A DNA stretch of 9,081 nt from Clostridiales bacterium (GTDB lineage: Bacteria > Bacillota > Clostridia > Peptostreptococcales > Anaerovoracaceae). The stretch is taken from assembly GCA_009785435.1 (NCBI GenBank), contig WQWG01000022.1, positions 1 through 9,081 on the forward strand, in the 5' to 3' direction. Every line of letters starts with the position of its first letter. Within the stretch, counting starts at the first letter, position 1. Positions 1-5,375 of this stretch are shown piece after piece. The position numbers were made by a program, and so were the translations under genes. The notes under the pieces were generated by a model that made no database searches, was not told the DNA's origin, and saw only the letters and a list, made by a program, of their open reading frames with translations.

Positions 1-2397
1 ATCGAAGCGTATTATGCAGTGCTTCTGGAAAGAGATTTGACAAAGCAAGAAATTCTTGAGGCGTACCTGAACCGCATCTATTTGGGGTTTGGCGCATCCG
101 GCGTCCAAGCGGCAGCGCAGGCGTATTTTGCAAAAGATGTGGGAGAACTGACACTGGCGGAAAGCGTCGCACTTGCGGCGATCGTGCAGGAGCCACGTGC
201 ATTCACGCTGATCAGAACGCTTCCGAACGCAAGCGTAGCGGAAGACAATGAACACATCTTGTATCGAGACAGTACGTTCACATTTCTCTCAAATGTGCAG
301 GCATCCGAGAGACGTCGTCATTTGATTCTGAGCCTCATGATGGAACAGGGTTTTATCACGCAGTTTGAATACGAATCGGCGAAAGCGGAAGACCTCAGAG
401 ACAGTCTCAGGACTTTTGCGCCGGGAGAGACACAAAACACATCGTACTTTGCGGACTTTGTGACAAGGCAAGTTGTAGAAGATTTGGTGGCAGCGTTTGA
501 TATTACAGAACCGGAAGCATGGCAAATGCTGTTTAATGATGGGCTTCGGATACATACAACGCTTGACACAGCGATTCAAAACATCATTGAATATGAATTT
601 GCGAACAACAGCAATTTTCCGTCCCTGCGAAATTTTTCGCGAGACAGGGCGGGCAATATCCTGAGGCCGGCCGGCGGTATCCTTTTGTACGATTATCATA
701 ACTATTTCGACGCAGAGGGGAACTTTGTCATTGCGCCGGATGAATTCAGCAGGCTTCCAAACGGCGATGTGATGCTGTACAGGGGGAGAAGACTGAGTTT
801 CTTCCGAACGGAGTCACATGGTGTTGTTGATTATACGATCAACTTCAGAGGCATGTTTATTCGCGAGGATGGCGTATTTAGTACGATTCGCGATGGTGTG
901 GTCATGGTTCCGGCTCGGTACAAATACAGAAACGCAGACGGAGATTTAATCATAGAAGCGAGATTTTTTACAGACCATCCCGACTTTTTTACGGAAACGG
1001 AGCAAGGCCTTTCTGTATCGCGCGCCAACCAACGGTTGGGGCAAAGAATCGTGCAGCCTCAAGCTGCAATGATTATCATGGATTATGAGACGGGCCACAT
1101 CAAAGCGATGGAGGGTGGTAGAAATATTGTCGGAAGTCTGTTGTTCAACCGTGCCGATAGCCCAAGGCAACCGGGTTCGGCCATCAAGACGACAGCGGTG
1201 TATGCGCTTGCGCTTCAAACCGCGGCGGACGAAATTGCCGGCGTGGAAGTATTCACACCGGAAACATCCGAGCAACTCATGCCTACGATTTCGTTTGCCG
1301 GAAGCTACTGGACTGCGGCAAGCGTGATCAATGATTCGCCACTGTTTTTGAATGATCGTGCTTGGCCCAGAAATTTTGATCGTACGCATCGCGGGCCGAT
1401 ATCGGTCAGAGCATCGATGGAACAATCTGTCAATGTAAACGCGGTAAGAGCGTTTACGCATCTCGGCGCTGACCGTTCGGCGGAATTTTTAAGAAGACTT
1501 GGCGTAACGACCGTTGTTGAAGAGGGCAATGTCAACGACATGAACGCTGCGGCGCTTGCGCTCGGCGGCATGACAAATGGGATATCGCCTTTGGAAATGG
1601 CAGCGTCCTATGGCGTTTTCGCAAATGGAGGGCGCTATAATAAGCCGATCGCCTATACAAAAGTGACAAACAGAAACGGCGACATTTTGCTGCAAAACAC
1701 GCCTGCAAACACGCTGGTGATGGATCCGGGAGCGGCATTCATCATGACCGACATTCTCAGAACCACGGTGTCGAACGGGTTTGCGCGCGTCGCATCGGTC
1801 TCCGGCAGGGTCGTGGCAGGGAAAACCGGAACGACCAACAACAATTACGATGCGTGGTTTGTTGGCATGAGTTCGGGGTATACGGCTGCTTTATGGATCG
1901 GAAACGATGTCAATATACCGCTCAGCGAGGGAAGTATGGCGGCAGCAAGACTTTGGAGCAGGATCATGACGCAAGCGCTCGATGGAAAGCCCGACAGAAG
2001 ATTCCCGGAAATGCCGGACAATGTGGTCAGGACCGGAGGAGAATATTTTATAGCAGGTACACAGCACAGTCCGTTTAGAGACAATAGTGCATGGGAAGAG
2101 GAAGACGAAGAAGACGTGTATGAAAATGGACTCAATGGAAATGGCGAGGCAGGAAATGGGCTTGACTTAACCGGTCCGGACGGTGTTTCACCGCCAAGGC
2201 CGCCGGATGAGCTGCGTGATCCAAACATGCCTCCGAACATGCCTCCGAACATGCCTCCAAACATGCCGCCGAACATGCCGCCACACATTCCGCCACATGA
2301 GCCGAGTGACCCACACATTCCTCCGCAAGAACCGTTTCGGCCTGAACCGCCTGTCAATCCGCCTGTCGATGTGCCGGAAGAGATCGTCTGGCAATAA
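1..2397 (+). CDS. Class A penicillin-binding protein (PBP1A-type), 5' end missing
   Basis: Bifunctional peptidoglycan glycosyltransferase/transpeptidase that polymerises and cross-links the cell wall on the outer face of the membrane. The frame is open from base 1, so the gene starts upstream; the GTG at 19 lies inside a conserved block and is not a real start. The window opens in glycosyltransferase (GT51) motif III (IEAYYAVLLE, whose first Glu aligns with the second conserved Glu), followed by the EILEAYLN motif and GxxAAAQAYFAK. The membrane anchor and motif I Glu are not visible. Counting from the codon at 19, the transpeptidase shows the nucleophile motif SAIK (Ser387), SVN (470-472) and KTGTT (602-606), so it looks catalytically intact. 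About 170 residues separate the two domains (roughly 190-350). The C-terminus has an acidic linker (EEEDEED) and a proline-rich PNMP-repeat tail. Family certain; the exact paralogue (ponA/mrcA type) is not decided. Confidence 0.96.
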   Translation: MEAYYAVLLERDLTKQEILEAYLNRIYLGFGASGVQAAAQAYFAKDVGELTLAESVALAAIVQEPRAFTLIRTLPNASVAEDNEHILYRDSTFTFLSNVQASERRRHLILSLMMEQGFITQFEYESAKAEDLRDSLRTFAPGETQNTSYFADFVTRQVVEDLVAAFDITEPEAWQMLFNDGLRIHTTLDTAIQNIIEYEFANNSNFPSLRNFSRDRAGNILRPAGGILLYDYHNYFDAEGNFVIAPDEFSRLPNGDVMLYRGRRLSFFRTESHGVVDYTINFRGMFIREDGVFSTIRDGVVMVPARYKYRNADGDLIIEARFFTDHPDFFTETEQGLSVSRANQRLGQRIVQPQAAMIIMDYETGHIKAMEGGRNIVGSLLFNRADSPRQPGSAIKTTAVYALALQTAADEIAGVEVFTPETSEQLMPTISFAGSYWTAASVINDSPLFLNDRAWPRNFDRTHRGPISVRASMEQSVNVNAVRAFTHLGADRSAEFLRRLGVTTVVEEGNVNDMNAAALALGGMTNGISPLEMAASYGVFANGGRYNKPIAYTKVTNRNGDILLQNTPANTLVMDPGAAFIMTDILRTTVSNGFARVASVSGRVVAGKTGTTNNNYDAWFVGMSSGYTAALWIGNDVNIPLSEGSMAAARLWSRIMTQALDGKPDRRFPEMPDNVVRTGGEYFIAGTQHSPFRDNSAWEEEDEEDVYENGLNGNGEAGNGLDLTGPDGVSPPRPPDELRDPNMPPNMPPNMPPNMPPNMPPHIPPHEPSDPHIPPQEPFRPEPPVNPPVDVPEEIVWQ
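2221..2304 (+). repeat. 12-bp tandem repeat encoding PNMP/PHIP/PHEP units of the PBP tail
   Basis: Seven in-frame 12-base units of the form CCRAACATGCCK. The first five encode PNMP, and the sixth and seventh have diverged to PHIP and PHEP. After two residues (SD), further degenerate units follow (PHIP, PQEP). The units differ mainly at third codon positions, so selection may keep the Pro-rich peptide while replication slippage changes the copy number. Pro-rich tails on class A PBPs are usually read as extended wall-spanning or protein-interaction segments; a role here is inferred only. Confidence 0.9.
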
Positions 2398-2434
2398 CAA
2401 TGGCTGACGTTCAAGCCTGAATTGTCATTTCGGC

Positions 2435-2463
2435 TTGTCATTTCAACAGCGACGTGATATACT
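2435..2463 (+). promoter_or_regulatory. Sigma-A-type promoter of the aquaporin gene
   Basis: A -35 box TTGTCA (2435-2440) and -10 box TATACT (2458-2463) are separated by exactly 17 bases, with a TG one base before the -10 (extended -10). This is 5/6 match in each hexamer. It lies 33 bases before the aquaporin ATG and just after the PBP stop, so the aquaporin gene is probably transcribed on its own. An imperfect inverted repeat, CAAGCC (2412-2417) with GGCTTG (2432-2437), overlaps the -35 box. Confidence 0.75.
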
Positions 2464-2496
2464 TTTCTAAAACTGAGATGGGAGGATATAAGTTTT

Positions 2497-3177
2497 ATGT
2501 CAAACGATGGTTTTGAAAAGTATTTTGCCGAGTTTATCGGTACAGCAGTTTTGGTTTTCATGGGGTGCGGAAGCGCAGTTTTTCTGGGTGCCGCTGTACC
2601 CGGAGGGCATTTAGCAGTCGCATTCGCTTTTGGTTTATCGATCGTGGCTATGGCCTATGTCATCGGTAACGTCTCAGGGTGTCACATCAACCCTGCGGTT
2701 TCGCTGGGGGCACTTTTGGATAAACGCATAAGCGGCAAAGATTTTGTCGGTTACGTATTCTTTCAGGTTTTAGGCGCGATTGCGGGCGCGGCGCTTTTGT
2801 TCGCGATGTCAAGAACCGCAGGTGTCGATTTGACCGGAACGCTTGGTTCGAATCTTGCAGCCGGTGCAGGTGGCACAGGCGGAGCGCTATTGATCGAAAT
2901 CATTTTGACTTTCATTTTCGTTCTGACGATTCTTGGCGTGACTGCAGATTCGTCGAAGACTGCGGTTGCAGGTCTTGTTATAGGCTTGACCTTGACTTTC
3001 GTACATATTGTAGGCATTCCGTTGACAGGCACGTCTGTCAATCCGGCGCGCAGCATTGGACCGGCGCTTTTTTCCGGCGGCCAAGCGCTTGCTGACCTTT
3101 GGATATTCATTGTTGCTCCGTTGATCGGCGCGGCATTGGCGGCATGTGTGTATAAGGTGTTTAAAGGGAAGAAATAG
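2497..3177 (+). CDS. aqpZ: Aquaporin (MIP family), water-selective AqpZ type
   Basis: Membrane channel for passive water flow. The 226 residues match the usual bacterial aquaporin length and contain six hydrophobic segments (about 11-32, 38-58, 82-103, 127-147, 156-175, 198-219). The two pore half-helices carry NPA at 65-67 and NPA-R at 182-185. The residues aligning with the AqpZ aromatic/arginine selectivity filter are all present: Phe45, His170, Thr179 and Arg185. This argues for water rather than glycerol, since glycerol facilitators usually replace the His with a small residue. The ATG has a GGGAGG Shine-Dalgarno at 2480-2485, 11 bases upstream. The gene is monocistronic by context: its own promoter before it and a strong terminator after it. 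Family certain, water specificity well supported by the filter. Confidence 0.96.
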   Translation: MSNDGFEKYFAEFIGTAVLVFMGCGSAVFLGAAVPGGHLAVAFAFGLSIVAMAYVIGNVSGCHINPAVSLGALLDKRISGKDFVGYVFFQVLGAIAGAALLFAMSRTAGVDLTGTLGSNLAAGAGGTGGALLIEIILTFIFVLTILGVTADSSKTAVAGLVIGLTLTFVHIVGIPLTGTSVNPARSIGPALFSGGQALADLWIFIVAPLIGAALAACVYKVFKGKK

Positions 3178-3188
3178 AGTCTAAATTG

Positions 3189-3222
3189 AATCCCCTCTTG
3201 TTTTTGCAAGGGGGGATTTTGT
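3189..3222 (+). terminator. Rho-independent terminator after the aquaporin gene
   Basis: A 12-bp stem pairs 3189-3200 (AATCCCCTCTTG) with 3207-3218 (CAAGGGGGGATT), with one T-G pair and a 6-base loop TTTTTG, and runs into a short T-rich tail (TTTTGT). It begins 11 bases after the aquaporin stop codon. Confidence 0.92.
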
Positions 3223-3246
3223 ATGAATCTAACCTATAGATATAAA
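3219..3246 (+). promoter_or_regulatory. Possible weak promoter for the lipoprotein gene
   Basis: TTGTAT (3219-3224) and TATAAA (3241-3246) are separated by 16 bases, the -35 overlapping the tail of the preceding terminator. The -35 matches consensus at only three positions. Some promoter is expected here because the terminator isolates the gene from upstream transcription. TATAGA at 3235-3240 is an alternative -10 with no good -35. Confidence 0.35.
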
Positions 3247-3250
3247 AAGA

Positions 3251-3260
3251 GTAACGTTAC
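3251..3260 (+). promoter_or_regulatory. Perfect 10-bp palindrome, possible operator
   Basis: GTAACGTTAC is perfectly self-complementary. It sits 5-14 bases after the candidate -10 box, around the expected transcription start, and 21 bases before the lipoprotein ATG. The location suits a repressor site, but no regulator is visible in the window and a 10-bp palindrome can arise by chance. Confidence 0.3.
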
Positions 3261-3281
3261 ATAAATCAGGAGAAGTAGGAT

Positions 3282-4793
3282 ATGAAATATCTTAGAACAA
3301 AGAAAAAAATCTTATTGTTGGCTGTGATAACAGTGGTTGTGGTGTTTTTTGTATCTTGCGATGCGGATCGGGAGCAGGCGCAAGGACAAGCGACCTTTGA
3401 TGGTGCATGGAGTCCTCATTCTGTTATGATTGATTTTGAGCATTATCGCATCCTGAGGGTTTCCGACAGGCCGTTATTTGATGCAGAGGGCAGCATCAAT
3501 CAGGATGTGTTGGTTCGCTTGATGGCAATACTGAACGACCCGCACTTAGACCCCATGTTAAGAGAACCAAAATCACAATGGCCAAGTGCTGTGCCACTGG
3601 ACAGCTCCTATTCGTATGTAGCAAATACGGCGGAAGATTTTTCTGACTTTGTGGTACGCCAGCCCGTAAGCATGAGTCATTCCGGCGCAATCGCGATAAA
3701 ATTGTTTGAAACGATTCCCGATCGAGTTGGTGTACATAACAGCCACCTGACGGAATTCACAAGCCAATGGTGGCAACTGGTATACCGCGCGACGGATGAT
3801 GGCAACGATGTTTTGACACTTTGGATGATGCAGCCGTATCGCCTAACACCTTTTAATGGGACACGGTACGATTATGCGGCAGGCAGCCTGCAGGATCGCT
3901 TTATAGACCGTTTGCGCGACCCCGATGACGGGATATGGAGTAGGATCGCGCCCGGAATCATCAATACTGTGTTGAGCGATGAACGCATTGCAATGGGTTT
4001 GCCACCTTGCAACAATTACTTTTTTGAAGGCAACTTTAGCGACAGCATCGCGAGGTCTAATTTGCGCAGGGATGTGGGGGTGGTGCTTCATCAATTTGGT
4101 GTAGAGGATTATTTGGTTGCGCCAAGGGATTTGCCCGGCCGGTGGCAAAGTTCAATCTATCAAACCGGCGCAAATATGGATTTTGTATATTATGCAACAG
4201 GTCAATTTTATATTTACAGAGCAGGTGCAGAGGCCGGTTTTGCAGGCTCCGGTAACCCGCAAGACGGACTGGGCGCGACCGGACTTATATGGGGTACGCT
4301 CAGACATTTTGCCCTGATAAACGGCAAGGATGGCCTTTCCGTTGGCCCATACAATGGCCATTGGCCGAACACGACACTTGCACCCACATACGACGACCTG
4401 TTTTGGCTGCCGTCAGACTTTGAAGTACGCACCATGGGTTTTAATAGAGACAACGCGCTGTTCCAAACTTTTATAACCAACCCTGATGACCGTTACAGCA
4501 TACTAAGAACCAACACAGAACCTGAAAACCGCCCGGATAATGCCAATGGCCGCTCCGGACTGTGGCGTTTAAACGGCTTTGACCGTGCCTTTGATGTTGA
4601 CGGCTTGGGGCTGTCACGCGGATGGATGACGGAGCAAGTATGGTTGCGCTCTCATGATGGCCTGGGATTCGGGAATGCGACGACGGTATCAAATACCGGA
4701 AATCGTTATGGTTACGGAGTGAATCAATTGGCGGGGATGCGGCCGGCGCTACACTTGTCTGTAACGCAACTACGAGCGCAACAACAGGAGTAG
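3282..4793 (+). CDS. Putative surface lipoprotein with DUF6273-like C-terminal region
   Basis: Function unknown. The 503-residue product begins with a Lys/Arg-rich n-region (MKYLRTKKK), a hydrophobic stretch (about 10-25) and a lipobox-like FVSC, so Cys26 is the likely lipidated residue after signal peptidase II cleavage; the mature protein would be anchored on the outer membrane face. The C-terminal part has DDLFWLPSDFEV (371-382), GLWRLNGFDRAF, VWLRS (453-457) and GMRPALHL (485-492). This matches the WLRSP...GVRPAL pattern of DUF6273-type domains known from many Clostridia surface proteins; assignment is from memory of the pattern, not a search. The middle (about 30-360) is not recognised. 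The ATG is supported by AGGAGA at 3268-3273, 8 bases upstream. The gene stands alone: terminator before it, no partner gene after it. No intrinsic terminator with a T-run was found downstream. Confidence 0.85.
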   Translation: MKYLRTKKKILLLAVITVVVVFFVSCDADREQAQGQATFDGAWSPHSVMIDFEHYRILRVSDRPLFDAEGSINQDVLVRLMAILNDPHLDPMLREPKSQWPSAVPLDSSYSYVANTAEDFSDFVVRQPVSMSHSGAIAIKLFETIPDRVGVHNSHLTEFTSQWWQLVYRATDDGNDVLTLWMMQPYRLTPFNGTRYDYAAGSLQDRFIDRLRDPDDGIWSRIAPGIINTVLSDERIAMGLPPCNNYFFEGNFSDSIARSNLRRDVGVVLHQFGVEDYLVAPRDLPGRWQSSIYQTGANMDFVYYATGQFYIYRAGAEAGFAGSGNPQDGLGATGLIWGTLRHFALINGKDGLSVGPYNGHWPNTTLAPTYDDLFWLPSDFEVRTMGFNRDNALFQTFITNPDDRYSILRTNTEPENRPDNANGRSGLWRLNGFDRAFDVDGLGLSRGWMTEQVWLRSHDGLGFGNATTVSNTGNRYGYGVNQLAGMRPALHLSVTQLRAQQQE

Positions 4794-4797
4794 TACT

Positions 4798-4955
4798 GCA
4801 AGCTGAGTAGCGGTGTCTCCCAAAGTATCAGCGTGAGACGTTGGACGATTTTCAACGTTTTCAAACAAAACGCTCGCGATTCCCGTGGATTTTCGCCTCT
4901 GCATTGCAAGTCGAGTAGCGGTGAAATCAAATGTCTCATTGTGAGACATTTGATT
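4798..4955 (+). repeat. Two diverged repeat units, each an 18-mer plus hairpin, spaced 108 bp apart
   Basis: GCAAGCTGAGTAGCGGTG (4798-4815) recurs as GCAAGTCGAGTAGCGGTG (4906-4923); 16 of 18 bases match. At the same 108-bp offset GTGAGAC recurs (4833-4839 and 4941-4947). Each unit folds at the equivalent place. Unit 1 makes an imperfect hairpin, CCAAAGTATCA (4820-4830) with TGAGACGTTGG (4834-4844), 9 pairs and two A-G mismatches. Unit 2 makes a perfect 14-bp hairpin. The bases between the 18-mer and GTGAGAC have changed (8 of 17 match) while the pairing has been kept. Confidence 0.7.
4925..4955 (+). repeat. Perfect 14-bp inverted repeat with 3-base loop
   Basis: AATCAAATGTCTCA (4925-4938) pairs fully with TGAGACATTTGATT (4942-4955) around a TTG loop. 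No T-run follows on the + strand, and only AAA/TTT context is present on the other, so it is not a standard intrinsic terminator. Its 3' arm overlaps a second hairpin, GATTGC (4952-4957) with GCAATC (4965-4970). Confidence 0.85.
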
Positions 4956-5062
4956 GCGATAAATGCAATCTTACGAGTGGCAATACACAAACAAAAACAA
5001 AACACACGGCACAGTGTACGAAAATTTCGAACAACAACATTGAAATCATGAGAATATGAAAC

Positions 5063-5101
5063 AAAAAAACAGCAAAAAATATTTATGATTTTTTTTAAAA
5101 A
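5063..5101 (+). promoter_or_regulatory. Phased A/T tracts upstream of the S10 promoter (UP-element-like)
   Basis: A7 (5063-5069), A6 (5074-5079), then T8 (5089-5096) followed directly by A5 (5097-5101). The two A-tracts are centred about 10-11 bases apart and the T8-A5 block falls at about -52 to -40 relative to the predicted start. This fits a curved, UP-element-like segment that binds the RNA polymerase alpha C-terminal domain, as expected before a strong ribosomal protein promoter. Confidence 0.55.
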
Positions 5102-5105
5102 CTTC

Positions 5106-5134
5106 TTGCAATGTATTTGAAATTCAGATATACT
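5106..5134 (+). promoter_or_regulatory. Predicted S10 operon promoter
   Basis: -35 TTGCAA (5106-5111) and -10 TATACT (5129-5134) with a 17-base spacer; transcription would start near 5140-5141. It is the best promoter match between the lipoprotein gene and rpsJ and gives a leader of about 235 nt. The A/T tracts just upstream strengthen it. Confidence 0.75.
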
Positions 5135-5140
5135 ACAAAA

Positions 5141-5375
5141 GCTTGCTTATTGCGAAGAAGTAGGAAGTTGCTGAGCTATCAGGTAATTTCTACGGAGAAT
5201 TGTCCCCACCAGATGGGGGCGAGGGGATTCGCTGGCTTTTGTCGTGTGAAAAACTTTTGGGAACACACGGTGGCGTGTAACGACAAAATTAAGACTCAGA
5301 TGAAAAAAGTCGAGCGGTAGACCTTGTACAAGTATAGCGGAAATGTACAGAAAAATTTCAGGAGGAAATTAAAAA
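5141..5375 (+). promoter_or_regulatory. Structured 5' leader of the S10 operon, candidate autoregulatory RNA
   Basis: Several stems can be drawn by hand. Hairpin I: GTAGGAA (5160-5166) with TTTCTAC (5187-5193), one G-T pair, capped by CTGA (5171-5174) with TCAG (5179-5182), loop GCTA. Hairpin II: GTCCCCA (5202-5208) with TGGGGGC (5214-5220), loop CCAGA. Element III: TTTTGTCGT (5237-5245) with ACGACAAAA (5280-5288), a perfect 9-bp stem enclosing ACACG (5265-5269), loop GTGG, CGTGT (5274-5278). A 3' part holds the palindrome CTTGTACAAG (5323-5332) and the ribosome-binding-site hairpin. S10 operon leaders in gammaproteobacteria are bound by L4; whether this leader is the functional equivalent is inference. 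I do not recognise it as a named RNA family. Confidence 0.55.
5354..5370 (+). promoter_or_regulatory. rpsJ Shine-Dalgarno displayed in the loop of an inverted repeat
   Basis: AATTTC (5354-5359) and GAAATT (5365-5370) are perfect complements around the loop AGGAG (5360-5364). The Shine-Dalgarno AGGAGG (5360-5365) therefore occupies the loop and first stem base, 10 bases before the rpsJ ATG. The stem is five A-U pairs and one C-G, so weak alone. Confidence 0.6.

Larger units (their letters stand above)
4794..5062. other. Non-coding stretch between the lipoprotein gene and the S10 promoter region
   Basis: No convincing protein gene. Small open frames on both strands here lack a good ribosome-binding site and run through the hairpin repeats. 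The stretch contains two related repeat units spaced 108 bp apart, a perfect 14-bp-stem hairpin, smaller hairpins (CGTTTT 4856-4861 with AAAACG 4867-4872; GATTGC 4952-4957 with GCAATC 4965-4970), a CA-rich single-stranded-looking tract (4981-5009) and the short palindrome CGAAAATTTCG (5019-5029). It may hold a dispersed intergenic repeat or an untranslated RNA. Confidence 0.6.

Noticed and set aside
2221..2304. Tandem repeat as a CRISPR-like array
   Set aside because: Units are 12 bp, contiguous with no spacers, and stay in frame as PNMP codons of the PBP.
2405..2440. Imperfect hairpin after the PBP gene as a terminator
   Set aside because: CAAGCC/GGCTTG has only 6 pairs and a 14-base loop with no T-run. 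It may affect the aquaporin promoter but is not convincing as a terminator.
4724..5005. 93-codon reading frame on the minus strand
   Set aside because: It starts inside a non-coding CA-rich tract, overlaps the end of the lipoprotein gene, and its repeated PLLDLQ/PLLSLQ peptides are simply the duplicated 18-mer read backwards. Best explained as repeat DNA.
4833..5051. 72-codon reading frame on the plus strand across the repeats
   Set aside because: No ribosome-binding site, begins within hairpin unit 1 and runs through the perfect hairpin; composition is unlike the neighbouring genes.
5262..5285. T-box-like GGTGGCG in the S10 leader
   Set aside because: The T-box core needs AGGGTGGNACCGCG; here the bases after GGTGG are CGTGT, which pair with the preceding ACACG instead. 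No clear specifier hairpin or terminator follows, and the downstream genes are not T-box targets.
5213..5320. Possible 35-codon leader peptide (MGARGF...KKVER) in the S10 leader
   Set aside because: The nearest GGAG (5194-5197) is about 15 bases from the ATG, the ATG lies inside hairpin II, and the codon run shows no control-peptide pattern. The internal 6-codon frame at 5300-5320 also lacks a ribosome-binding site.
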